Shown here piece by piece: positions 25,795 to 33,608 of a stretch of 64,000 nt of DNA. The position numbers and the translations under genes are program-made. The notes under the pieces are model-generated. The model saw only the letters and a program-made list of their open reading frames with translations. It was not told the origin of the DNA and ran no database searches. Source of the DNA: Thalassobius sp047123305 (GTDB taxonomy: Bacteria; Pseudomonadota; Alphaproteobacteria; Rhodobacterales; Rhodobacteraceae); NCBI RefSeq assembly GCF_047123305.1, contig NZ_CP138918.1, positions 3,410,001 through 3,474,000 on the forward strand, in the 5' to 3' direction. Position 1 is the first letter of the stretch. The number at the start of each line of letters is the position of its first letter.

Positions 25795-26404
25795 ACGCGG
25801 TTATCATCACGGCAATCTGCGTCAGGCCCTTGTAGAGGCCGCGCTGCAACTGATCGAGGAGAAAGGCCCCACCGGCTTCACCCTCTCGGAGGCGGCGAAA
25901 ACCGCAGGTGTAACCCCGGCAGCGGTTTACCGGCATTTTGCTGGCCGCGAAGACCTGATCGCCGAGGCGGCGCGTCAGGGCTATGAGATTTTTGCCGATG
26001 TGATGCAATTTGCCTATGAGAAGGGCCAGCCTTCGGCCTTGGCCGCCTTTGAGGCCACGGGACGCGCCTATCTGGCATTTGCGCGCAAATACCCCGGCCA
26101 TTACATCGCCATGTTCGAAAGTGGCATCTCGATCAACAAAACCGCCGAGCTGGCCGCTGTGGCGCAACGCGCCCGCGATGTGATGGAAAAGGCCGCAACA
26201 GAGCTTTCTGAACATATCCCACCGGAAAAACGCCCGCCACCTGCGATGTTCTCGGCCCACATCTGGGCGATGAGCCACGGGGTGGTGGAGCTGTTCGCCC
26301 GAAACTCCCCCGGCACCCAGTCGCCCTTCCCGCCGGATTCCCTGCTGGAAACCGGTATCGGCATCTACCTGCGCGGCCTTGGGTTGCTGGATCGAGATTA
26401 TTAA
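25787..26404 (+). CDS. TetR/AcrR-family transcriptional regulator
   Basis: 205 residues. The start MPKRGYHHGNLRQALVEAAL is typical of the TetR subfamily with a WHG-type ligand domain. The HTH reads FTLSEAAKTAGVTPAAVYRHF. The ATG at 25787 overlaps the ppk2 stop, so the two are coupled. A longer upstream frame lies wholly inside ppk2 and was not used. It probably regulates its own operon; the inducer is unknown. Confidence 0.88.
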   Translation: MPKRGYHHGNLRQALVEAALQLIEEKGPTGFTLSEAAKTAGVTPAAVYRHFAGREDLIAEAARQGYEIFADVMQFAYEKGQPSALAAFEATGRAYLAFARKYPGHYIAMFESGISINKTAELAAVAQRARDVMEKAATELSEHIPPEKRPPPAMFSAHIWAMSHGVVELFARNSPGTQSPFPPDSLLETGIGIYLRGLGLLDRDY

Positions 26405-26478
26405 AAGACAGCGGGGGCATAATTTGCTATGAATTATCATAAAGCTTCAATGCGCCCCATAATAATTTCGAGAGAATA

Positions 26479-27210
26479 TTGCCATATTTCGAAATCACGA
26501 CAAAGCAACGCTTGGCAGTGCTCAGAAGCCGAGAAAAGGGCTATTTCGACCTTGAGTTCATAAAGGCTCTACCGGAAGCTGCGCGGCCTGATGCTCTCAA
26601 CGCCCTGAATGCGTCCCGCGCGCAATTGCGTCAGGATTTACTGGCGCTTGCGTTGAACGGCTTTAAATCCGGCGGTTTCTTTGTGGAATTCGGCGCGACC
26701 AATGGCGTCGAGTTAAGTAACAGCTGGCTCCTGGAAAACGAATACGGCTGGCAGGGCATTCTGGCAGAACCCGCGCAAGCCTGGCATGCGGACCTCAAGC
26801 GCAATCGGAACTGCACGATTGAAACCAAATGCGTTTGGATCAAATCAGGGGAAACGCTTAAATTCACCGAAGCCCCCAGAGGCGAGAATTCGGGCATTTC
26901 TGCCTTCGTTCCGACGCGTCGCCAAATGCGTGGCCACAGCTACGGCGTGGAGACCATTTCCCTGAATGACCTACTTGAAACGCATAACGCCCCCGGGGTG
27001 ATCGATTATATGTCGGTCGATACCGAAGGCAGCGAATTTGACATCCTTAACGCCTTTGACTTCGACCGTTGGCAAATGCGTTTGCTGACGATCGAGCACA
27101 ACTTCGCGCCCCAACGAGATGACATTTTCAAGCTTTTGACCAGTAAAGGCTACAGACGCATCATGCAGGAACAGTCCCGCTTTGACGACTGGTATGTGAA
27201 AGACATCTGA
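26479..27210 (+). CDS. FkbM-family methyltransferase
   Basis: 243 residues from a TTG start. No in-frame ATG or GTG exists between the upstream stop (26440) and here; GAGAGA lies just upstream. The SAM-binding motif is VEFGATNGVELSNSW, and DYMSVDTEGSEFDIL is the characteristic FkbM block. Family members O-methylate sugars or other metabolites. The 5' flank is unusually AT-rich for this region (26420-26480). It stands alone, next to a minus-strand gene of unknown function. Confidence 0.83.
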   Translation: MPYFEITTKQRLAVLRSREKGYFDLEFIKALPEAARPDALNALNASRAQLRQDLLALALNGFKSGGFFVEFGATNGVELSNSWLLENEYGWQGILAEPAQAWHADLKRNRNCTIETKCVWIKSGETLKFTEAPRGENSGISAFVPTRRQMRGHSYGVETISLNDLLETHNAPGVIDYMSVDTEGSEFDILNAFDFDRWQMRLLTIEHNFAPQRDDIFKLLTSKGYRRIMQEQSRFDDWYVKDI

Positions 27211-27215
27211 GGCCA

Positions 27216-28382
27216 TCAGGACGGGGTGAACGCCCCGTCCAGCCAGGCCAACCGCCCCTTTGGCACCAGACCGTAATTGTAAAGGTTCACGCCGGTTGCC
27301 CCGTGTTGGCGCAGCAAGGCCAAACGGTGCTGAAACGCCGTTGCATCAGCATATTCCGGCACCGCGAGCCGCAGGCCAATCTGGCCGCCACGTCCCGCAG
27401 GCAATGTGGCTGCATAGTGCATCAGCGCCTCGGCCTCTGCATCCGACTGGTCGTAGGAACATAGCAGCAATCCGATCCCCATCTCGGTGATGGCCCGATG
27501 ATTGGCGCCGCCGATCCATCCCGCTTGGCCGTCGATCATCAGCAGCTCCACATCCGTGTGGCAAGCCGTCTGAACCCGCTGCAAAAGCTTGGTCACATGG
27601 TCCTCGCGCAGCGTCAGATAACTCCGCAGCGGTTCAGGGAAGGCGTCCAAGCCAGCTGAGGGGAAGTCCGGCGCGACCCGTTCGGGCACAGCACCGCTGC
27701 ACATCTGATCCAGCAGACCCCGCACCTGTGCCTGCACCTCATCCACTGACACCCCCTGCCCTTCGCCGTAGCTGCGACAATGGTCACAGAAACAGAGCGA
27801 CATCAGAAAATCCCCCTCCGGTGGCAGGCCGACCATGTCCTTTTCGTGATGGTGCTCGTGGGCAAACCCTAGGAAATTTGGGCTTTCCAGCTCAATTCGG
27901 TCGGGCCGCACGTTGTGAGACAGATCCCGCACCAGCGTTTCAACATAGCTCTGTGATGCCTCTGAGGCGGGGCAGAGATTGTAGAAATTCGGATCCCCCC
28001 AGGCATTGCGTGTCACGTGTTCGGGATGCCGCTCCCCCTGAGCGGTGTTGTGCAGGCAGACCGTCCAGGCCGAGACCTGCAGCCCCCCCGCCTGTCGCGC
28101 CGCCACCAGATCGCGCAGCACATCCTGTTCCTGCACCAGATCCGACACAATCGGCTGGATCACCTGATCCGCCCAAAGCGCCGGATCGGGACGGAAATAT
28201 AATGCGCCATCCTGCGGGAAATAGGCCCGGCGCTTGGGGCTGCGCACCTGCAGGAACCGACCGGCATGATAGGCGGCGGCCACACTGATCATGTCAAAGC
28301 CAAGGTCGCGGATTTCCCCCGTCACCTCTGCCAGTCCCATATCGGCAATGTCCCACGGATAGGTCCAAAACGCATTTGCCAT
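27216..28382 (-). CDS. Putative TIM-barrel (glycosidase-like) protein of unknown function
   Basis: 388 residues; not assigned to a named enzyme. It starts MANAFWTYPWDIADMGL, with barrel-like alternation of strands and helices: LGFDMISVAAAYHAG, QVSAWTVCLHN, DRIELESPNFLGF, then a CFCDHC cysteine cluster, VELLMIDGQAG and GVNLYNYGL. The acidic tips of strands and aromatic residues recall glycoside hydrolase or deacetylase barrels. The C-x-C-x2-C cluster next to SLCF could bind a metal. The ATG at 28382 follows a purine-rich stretch; a start 18 bp upstream is possible. Confidence 0.65.
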   Translation of the reverse strand: MANAFWTYPWDIADMGLAEVTGEIRDLGFDMISVAAAYHAGRFLQVRSPKRRAYFPQDGALYFRPDPALWADQVIQPIVSDLVQEQDVLRDLVAARQAGGLQVSAWTVCLHNTAQGERHPEHVTRNAWGDPNFYNLCPASEASQSYVETLVRDLSHNVRPDRIELESPNFLGFAHEHHHEKDMVGLPPEGDFLMSLCFCDHCRSYGEGQGVSVDEVQAQVRGLLDQMCSGAVPERVAPDFPSAGLDAFPEPLRSYLTLREDHVTKLLQRVQTACHTDVELLMIDGQAGWIGGANHRAITEMGIGLLLCSYDQSDAEAEALMHYAATLPAGRGGQIGLRLAVPEYADATAFQHRLALLRQHGATGVNLYNYGLVPKGRLAWLDGAFTPS

Positions 28383-28481
28383 CTCTCTGCCCTCTCTCAA
28401 CGACTTGGGGGCAAGGTAGCCTTGCGCCCTGCGCCGCGGCAGCGGGCAAAATCGGCAATTTCGCCAAAATCTTAACGGCGG

Positions 28482-28973
28482 TTACTGATAGGCCAACGCG
28501 ACCCAGATATGCACCGCGATCAGGGGTACCATGGCCGCCGACAGGCCGATGTGCAGCGCCAACCAGATCAGGTAGAGCAGATTGGACCGGTAGCCCAGCA
28601 CCTCGCGGTTCAAAACGCCTGTGAGGGCAACCAGAAAGAATACCGCGCTGAGCAAAGTCATCCAAACATGACCCACCCGCACCGCATGCACCGCAAACAA
28701 CAGTGTGGCTGAGACCCCAACCCAACGGTGCAGCTTCACATGGCTGCGCATGCCGCGTGCATCCTTCAGCACACGTTTTGCAAAAAGCACCCATTGGTAG
28801 CTCAGACAGGTCAGCAGCAGCGCACCGGTCACCACCTGAAAGCTGAGCCGGGCGAAAGGCTGCAATTCCAGCGCCGAGACCTCAACTGACAGGGCGGCAA
28901 TGACCAGTGCAAGGCCCAGGAAAACGGCACCCGCATAAGGCACACGGCGAAAGGTGGTCAGGACAATGCGCAT
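28482..28973 (-). CDS. Four-helix membrane cytochrome b-like protein
   Basis: 163 residues with four predicted membrane segments (about residues 13-32, 45-65, 85-120, 133-160). Histidines sit in helices in heme-ligand-like positions: SHVKLHRWVG, AVHAVRVGH and LALHIGLSAAMVPLIAVHIW. The pattern resembles small cytochrome b561 or ferric-reductase-like domains, so heme b binding is inferred. It is the last gene of a minus-strand operon with three upstream genes, two of them c-type cytochromes, and probably passes electrons between the quinone pool and them. Confidence 0.7.
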   Translation of the reverse strand: MRIVLTTFRRVPYAGAVFLGLALVIAALSVEVSALELQPFARLSFQVVTGALLLTCLSYQWVLFAKRVLKDARGMRSHVKLHRWVGVSATLLFAVHAVRVGHVWMTLLSAVFFLVALTGVLNREVLGYRSNLLYLIWLALHIGLSAAMVPLIAVHIWVALAYQ

Positions 28974-29203
28974 TTCAAATCTCCACTCTCAATTAGGCCG
29001 CGCTGCGTGGGCAACATCACCCGCAATAATTCGGGTCCAGTCTCGAAGCGAACTTTATAAATAAATTCATAAACTTGCGGCAAGGTCTTCACCTGTTTCG
29101 GCCAGCCCTCCAGTGGCACCGGCTCCGCAAATCCGGCGGTTTTGGTGAGGTAATCCTGATAGGCCAGCGCCACCGCATCGAACATGGCTTCTAACACTGT
29201 CAA
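28958..29203 (-). CDS. Small conserved-looking protein in the multiheme operon
   Basis: 81 residues with no recognised domain. It overlaps the cytochrome b-like gene by 16 bp and starts 18 bp after the upstream cytochrome gene. The start is TTG, supported by GAGG 5 bp upstream. The sequence is soluble, with aromatic and charged residues (FEFIYKVR-type patch). The coupling on both sides suggests a real gene and an accessory role for the electron-transfer proteins. Confidence 0.55.
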   Translation of the reverse strand: MTVLEAMFDAVALAYQDYLTKTAGFAEPVPLEGWPKQVKTLPQVYEFIYKVRFETGPELLRVMLPTQRGLIESGDLKCALS

Positions 29204-29221
29204 ATATGCCTCGGACCCGAC

Positions 29222-29818
29222 CTAGGCCGCCGGCCAGGTCCATGTGGTTGCCCCCATCACATCCCCCAGTTGCCAGTCCACCTTGGGGCTGTCGGGTTGT
29301 TCATTGTGACAGGTCACACAAGGGGCCACAGCGGCGATATCAGGATACATGGCGATCCGTCCGATCCCCGCATTACTGGAAAACACTGGGGCGCGGGTCG
29401 TCTTGACCTCAGCGAACTGAGTGGCTTGTGCCCCGCTGAACAGGTTTGAGGCGTTGATCGGTGCATCTGAGCCAAGGTAAAGCCCCAGTTGCGGCGGCAT
29501 GGCCTCCAGCTTCTCGGCCATAAGGCGCAGAAACAGGGCCGGCAGCGGTCCCGCCTCGACATCCGGTTCCTGCCAGTCTTCGTCAAACTTCAGGCCGGCC
29601 TTCAGCCCCGCCCCAACAATTTCACGGGTATAGACATTGCGGGCGGCCTGATTGATCGCATTGGCACTGTCAAACAGCACCTGCACCGGCCGTTCACATT
29701 GCGCCTTGTTCTGCACAGCAGCCTCGGCCAGCGGCGGCGGCGCTGTCACAAATAGGTAGACCCCAAGGCAGGATAGCCCGCCGATCAAAGCAATTCGGAA
29801 AGACGTGAGCGGGATCAT
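29222..29818 (-). CDS. Periplasmic heme c protein, Tll0287/DUF3365-like
   Basis: 198 residues. An N-terminal hydrophobic segment (SFRIALIGGLSCLGVYLFV) serves as signal or anchor. The body resembles the Tll0287-like/DUF3365 sensor fold and carries one heme motif, CVTCH, near residue 170. Four-base overlap (ATGA) with the pentaheme gene. Family members bind a single c-type heme and are proposed redox sensors. It could report redox state or shuttle electrons in this operon. Confidence 0.78.
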   Translation of the reverse strand: MIPLTSFRIALIGGLSCLGVYLFVTAPPPLAEAAVQNKAQCERPVQVLFDSANAINQAARNVYTREIVGAGLKAGLKFDEDWQEPDVEAGPLPALFLRLMAEKLEAMPPQLGLYLGSDAPINASNLFSGAQATQFAEVKTTRAPVFSSNAGIGRIAMYPDIAAVAPCVTCHNEQPDSPKVDWQLGDVMGATTWTWPAA

Positions 29819-30489
29819 GGCTGTTTCCCTTCATAGGATTTGAATGCGCCAAATGGATCCGCGCCGCCCTGTAAATAGGGCCGAATGTCCTGCGCCGACA
29901 GGCCCTCGGCCAGTTTGGTCGGCACCGTATAGCGATGATTGCCGTGATAATCATGGCAGGTCAGGCAGCTTTCCCATTGCGCGGCCGCGATCAGGGAATG
30001 ATGCGGCACCTCCACCGGATCGGACTTCAGTCTCAAGTCCTCATGGCAGGCGGCGCAAAATCCCACCTCGGCGGTCACCATCTGGCGTTTGTGTTCGGCG
30101 TGACAGCCCAGACAATCCTCTGCCGCCACATGTTCCAATGCGGCGCGAAACCGGGGTTCGCGGAACCTGTAGATCGGGTGGCGTTCATTGGGACGGGCGT
30201 GGCAGTCCAGACATTGCGCCGAGGCCACGGCGCGATAGCCGAAATCCACCGGCGTGTCGCGCCGTCCCATCCAGTAGCGCAGCTGCGCCTGCAGCTGCTG
30301 CCGCACCGTGCCAGCGGCCTGCTGATGGCAGTCGCGACACTGCAACCCTGCGTGTTGGGACAGCGTGGGCCCATGGGCCAGCATCTTCTGGCTGTCCGGT
30401 CCCGTCAGGGCAATGCCCGCCATTACCATCGAGGGCATAATCGCAAGAAAAGCAAAGAGTCGAATGTTATGCGCTTTGGGCAGAGGCAT
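29815..30489 (-). CDS. Pentaheme cytochrome c
   Basis: 224 residues. A hydrophobic N-terminal segment (LFAFLAIMPSMVMAGIAL) is followed by five CxxCH heme motifs: CRDCH, CLDCH, CLGCH, CAACH and CLTCH. Additional histidines (HARPNERH, HAEHKR, HHSL) can act as distal ligands. The family is NapC/NirT- or cytochrome-c3-like in style, but the motif order does not match a named enzyme. It is the first gene of the operon, with ribosome site GGAGGATC. A perfect CtrA-type box lies 67-81 bp upstream of the start. Confidence 0.88.
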   Translation of the reverse strand: MPLPKAHNIRLFAFLAIMPSMVMAGIALTGPDSQKMLAHGPTLSQHAGLQCRDCHQQAAGTVRQQLQAQLRYWMGRRDTPVDFGYRAVASAQCLDCHARPNERHPIYRFREPRFRAALEHVAAEDCLGCHAEHKRQMVTAEVGFCAACHEDLRLKSDPVEVPHHSLIAAAQWESCLTCHDYHGNHRYTVPTKLAEGLSAQDIRPYLQGGADPFGAFKSYEGKQP

Positions 30490-30555
30490 GTTGATCCTCC
30501 ATAATCAGGACAATCAATTCATCCGAAATTTCGCCTCAAAGTTTCAATAAAGACC

Positions 30556-30570
30556 TTAACAATTGGTTAA
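30556..30570. promoter_or_regulatory. CtrA-box upstream of the multiheme operon
   Basis: TTAACAATTGGTTAA contains TTAA-N7-TTAA exactly, the full CtrA recognition sequence known from Caulobacter. It is also nearly palindromic. It sits upstream of the pentaheme cytochrome gene. Confidence 0.6.
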
Positions 30571-30620
30571 CGTGCGCAATTTGATTCAAGCAAAATACAC
30601 CTTTGTCTTTGCGCCAAAGA

Positions 30621-30647
30621 AAAAGGGCCGCCCGAAGGCGACCCTTT
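30621..30647 (-). terminator. Rho-independent terminator of rplM-rpsI
   Basis: On the minus strand AAAGGGTCGCC-TTCG-GGCGGCCCTTTTTC forms a stable hairpin with a UUCG tetraloop and a T tract, about 30 bp after the rpsI stop. Confidence 0.85.
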
Positions 30648-30676
30648 GAATTCTGTCCTGCAATGCAGGAAGCGAA

Positions 30677-31168
30677 TTAACGCTTCGAGAACTGGAACGA
30701 ACGACGTGCTTTGCGGCGGCCGAACTTCTTACGTTCAACAACACGCGAGTCGCGGGTCAGGAAGCCAGCGGCTTTCAGGGCGCCACGCAGCGAGGGTTCG
30801 TACAGCTGCAGGGCTTTCGAAATACCGTGCTTAACCGCACCGGCCTGACCGGTCAGACCGCCGCCTTTAACGGTGGCGTATACGTCGAACTCACCTTCAA
30901 CGCCGGCAACCTGGAACGGCTGGCGCAGGATCAGCTGCAGAACGGGACGTGCAAAGTAGACGTCCTGGTCTTTGCCGTTCACGATGACCTTGCCGGAACC
31001 CGGCTTGATCCATACGCGGGCAACAGCGTCTTTACGCTTGCCGGTGGCGTAGGCGCGGCCCAGTTCGTCACGAACAGGCTCACGGTTTACTTCAACTTCA
31101 ACGGCTGCTTCGGCAACGTCGCCAGCAACTGCGCCCAGCTCTTCGAGCGAATTGATTTGATCAGTCAT
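30677..31168 (-). CDS. rpsI: 30S ribosomal protein S9
   Basis: 163 residues. An N-terminal extension of about 35 residues is common in alphaproteobacteria. The S9 core begins at RAYATGKRKDAVARVWIKPG and ends with the conserved RRSFQFSKR tail (Arg-rich C-terminus reaching the P-site tRNA). It follows rplM by 3 bp in the usual L13-S9 operon. Confidence 0.97.
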   Translation of the reverse strand: MTDQINSLEELGAVAGDVAEAAVEVEVNREPVRDELGRAYATGKRKDAVARVWIKPGSGKVIVNGKDQDVYFARPVLQLILRQPFQVAGVEGEFDVYATVKGGGLTGQAGAVKHGISKALQLYEPSLRGALKAAGFLTRDSRVVERKKFGRRKARRSFQFSKR

Positions 31169-31171
31169 CGA

Positions 31172-31633
31172 TTAGCTCCGGGTGTTCTTCGAGTTCATGG
31201 ACTTCACGTCCAGAACTTCGGGGGCTTGGGCTTCGTGCGGGTGCTCTGCACCAGCGTAGACGCGCAGGTTGGTCATCTGCTTGCGGCTCAGGCGGTTGCC
31301 CGGCAGCATGCGCTTGACGGCTGCGGTCACAACACGCTCAGGATAGGCGCCTTCCAGGATCTGACCCGCGGTGCGGTGCTTGATGCCGCCCGGGTGACCG
31401 GTGTGCCAGTAGTATTTCTTGTCCGAGCGTTTTTTGCCCGACAGCTGGATCTTGTCAGCGTTGATGACAATCACGTTGTCGCCCATGTCCATGTGAGGAG
31501 TGAAGGACGGCTTGTGCTTGCCACGCAGACGCATGGCGACGATCGAGGCAAGACGGCCCAGCACCACGCCTTCGGCGTCGATGATGATCCATTTCTTCTC
31601 GATGTCTGCCGGAGTAGCAGAGAAGGTTTTCAT
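31172..31633 (-). CDS. rplM: 50S ribosomal protein L13
   Basis: 153 residues. Landmarks are KKWIIIDAEGVVLGRLAS, GDNVIVINADKIQLSGKK and the AVKRMLPGNRLSRKQMTNLRVYAG block. It is the promoter-proximal gene of rplM-rpsI, with a sigma-70-like promoter about 65 bp upstream. Confidence 0.97.
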   Translation of the reverse strand: MKTFSATPADIEKKWIIIDAEGVVLGRLASIVAMRLRGKHKPSFTPHMDMGDNVIVINADKIQLSGKKRSDKKYYWHTGHPGGIKHRTAGQILEGAYPERVVTAAVKRMLPGNRLSRKQMTNLRVYAGAEHPHEAQAPEVLDVKSMNSKNTRS

Positions 31634-31698
31634 CGCGGGAGTACCCTTGTTCAGTGATGGAAATAGGGCAAACCCCGATTTCCGAATTCGATTGCGGG

Positions 31699-31726
31699 GT
31701 TATACAGCGCCTATTTTCACGGTCAA
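31699..31726 (-). promoter_or_regulatory. Sigma-70-like promoter of rplM-rpsI
   Basis: On the minus strand TTGACC (-35) and TATAAC (-10) are separated by 16 bp. This is a near-consensus housekeeping promoter in front of a ribosomal protein operon. Confidence 0.65.
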
Positions 31727-31816
31727 CAGCACTTAAGCGGTTTTAATCGTTTAAAATCAGACGCTTGCAAATTAGGTATTAAAATACCCCACAAAACACA
31801 CCCCGAAAAACCGCCG

Positions 31817-33193
31817 CTAGACCCCAATCTCTTCGCGCGGATTGTCCAGCAGCTCGGCCAGCCGCACAATGCCGTCTTCAAACCGCGCCGGATCCACCAT
31901 GCCGTTGACACCGATCCGCACCGCATGCGGCGCACGGCCATCGCGCAGGATAAAATCCTCGGCGCTGCGCACCAACACACCCCGGCTTTCGGCGGCATGC
32001 ACAAAGCTGGAGGTGCGCCAGCCATAGGGCAGTTTCAGCCATAGAAGCGGCACATCTTCGTTCCAGGACACGTCATGGCCGCCCAGATGGTTCACCGCCG
32101 TGCGCACCAATTCATTGATCCGCACCCGCACCTTGGCCGCAACGCTGCGCAACCGGGGATCTTCGAGGAAACGGTACGCCAGGTCGCTCAGCGGTGGGGC
32201 CAGACCAAAAGAGTTGAAATGCGCCGTCCGCTCCAGATCCGGTACAAAGGCCTTGGGGGCCACTACATAGCCCACCCGCAACGCCGGCGACAGCGCCTTC
32301 GAAAGCGATGAGATATACCAGCCGCGATCCGGCAGCAGGGTGTAATAGCTCTCGGCCCGATGGGTGCCGATGGCGTAGCAGTCATCATCGACAATATGCA
32401 GATCCAGACGGCGCGCCATTTTGGCAATCTCGCGCCGCCGCCGGTCCGAAGTGAAACGCACCGTGGGATTGTTGACCTCGGATGAGGTGCAAAACAGCTG
32501 CACCCCCTCTTCGCGCACCAGCCGCTCCAGATGTTCGACCACGGGGCCTTCTTCGTCTGTGTCCACCGCAACAACCCGCGCCCGACACAGGGCCGCTGCG
32601 CGTCGGAAGCCCGTGTAGGTAAGGTCCTCAACTGCCACCACGGGCTCCGGTCCTTTCAGCACCGTCTGCATCACAAGGATCAGCGCATGCTGCGCCCCGT
32701 GGGTCAGCACCAGCTCCTCTGCCGTGAAAGCCCCAATCGGCAGGTCCGACATCCAGCGCCGCATCGCGCGACGCAGCGGCAGATCCATCGCCCGGCTGGG
32801 ATAGCTGAGAAGATCGCGGGAATTGATCTGATCCGCCGTCTTCTGCATTGCGTCGCGGATCATGTCGCTTTGCCCCATATCAGGCAGCAAGGGGCTGCGC
32901 AGACTCAGCATCTGCGGCCAGTCATGTGAGGGATCACTCTGCGCACCGCCTTCGGCCACAAAGGTGCCACGGCCCACACCGGCACTCAGCACCCCCTCTT
33001 CGGTCAGCAGCGAATAGGCCCGTGCCACCGTGCCCGGCGTCACCGACAGCTGATAGGCCAGCTCTCGCACCGGCAGCAGCTTCTGCCCCGATTCCAGTGC
33101 GCCGGTCGCAACCCCGTCACGAATGGCGTTTGCCAGCGCTTTGTACTTGGAACGCCCCGCTTCCGCGAGGTCGGGTAGCCAATTTGTATCCAT
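31817..33193 (-). CDS. MocR-type regulator (GntR HTH fused to aminotransferase domain)
   Basis: 458 residues. The N-terminal GntR winged helix (KLLPVRELAYQLSVTPGTVARAY) is joined to a class I aminotransferase-fold domain with the PLP lysine in ISSLSKALSPALRVGY. MocR proteins use bound PLP or its adducts as effector. The start lies next to an array of ATTGTRTC repeats shared with the divergent DUF1127 gene, its probable target and autoregulatory site. No metabolic gene lies beside it, so the effector cannot be guessed from context. Confidence 0.92.
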   Translation of the reverse strand: MDTNWLPDLAEAGRSKYKALANAIRDGVATGALESGQKLLPVRELAYQLSVTPGTVARAYSLLTEEGVLSAGVGRGTFVAEGGAQSDPSHDWPQMLSLRSPLLPDMGQSDMIRDAMQKTADQINSRDLLSYPSRAMDLPLRRAMRRWMSDLPIGAFTAEELVLTHGAQHALILVMQTVLKGPEPVVAVEDLTYTGFRRAAALCRARVVAVDTDEEGPVVEHLERLVREEGVQLFCTSSEVNNPTVRFTSDRRRREIAKMARRLDLHIVDDDCYAIGTHRAESYYTLLPDRGWYISSLSKALSPALRVGYVVAPKAFVPDLERTAHFNSFGLAPPLSDLAYRFLEDPRLRSVAAKVRVRINELVRTAVNHLGGHDVSWNEDVPLLWLKLPYGWRTSSFVHAAESRGVLVRSAEDFILRDGRAPHAVRIGVNGMVDPARFEDGIVRLAELLDNPREEIGV

Positions 33194-33213
33194 TACAATG
33201 TTTCCCTAGACGC

Positions 33214-33275
33214 ATTGTGTCGAGAATTGTATCACTCCACTCATAGGTAAATCGCCTAATTGTGTCAATACAATC
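33214..33275. promoter_or_regulatory. Repeat array, probable MocR operator
   Basis: ATTGTGTC at 33214, ATTGTATC at 33226 and ATTGTGTC at 33259 form direct repeats. The last is also part of an inverted repeat, ATTGTGTCAATACAAT (33259-33274). The array fills the divergent gap between the MocR and DUF1127 genes, as expected for a GntR-fold dimer regulating both. Confidence 0.65.
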
Positions 33276-33310
33276 ACAACACATTCGGAGTTACATACGA
33301 GGATAGCCCC

Positions 33311-33544
33311 ATGATTCAGCAAAGCAGACCAACGATCTCTGATGTCATTTCCTATGAGCTGGGCCGCGGCACCCCGATCGCGGCTCAAGTGGCACTTGGC
33401 TTTGCTGTGGTGGTGACCAAATGGCATTGCCGATATCGCACGCGCAAGGCGTTGAAAACGCTGCCCGATCACTTGCTTGCAGATGTCGGTTTGTCACGTG
33501 ACGTGGCTTATACGGAGGCCCGTCGCCCGTTCTGGCGTGTATGA
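33311..33544 (+). CDS. DUF1127 small protein
   Basis: 77 residues. The C-terminal DUF1127 domain reads RKALKTLPDHLLADVGLSRDVA, arginine-rich and ending FWRV; the N-terminal half has a short hydrophobic stretch (QVALGFAVVVTKW). The ATG at 33311 follows ACGAGGA by about 8 bp, while an upstream start would run through the operator array. In other alphaproteobacteria DUF1127 proteins affect RNA metabolism and phosphate or carbon balance. Divergent from a MocR gene, which likely controls it. Confidence 0.85.
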   Translation: MIQQSRPTISDVISYELGRGTPIAAQVALGFAVVVTKWHCRYRTRKALKTLPDHLLADVGLSRDVAYTEARRPFWRV

Positions 33545-33574
33545 CATTCCCCGTCCGCGCCTGGACGTTACTGG

Positions 33575-33602
33575 GGCCGAGGAGCAATCCTCGGCCTTTT
33601 TT
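33575..33602 (+). terminator. Rho-independent terminator after the DUF1127 gene
   Basis: GGCCGAGGA-GCAA-TCCTCGGCC followed by TTTTTT: a perfect 9-bp stem with a 4-nt loop and T tract. It also lies just beyond the end of the converging acyltransferase gene. Confidence 0.9.
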
Positions 33603-33608
33603 CGTGTA

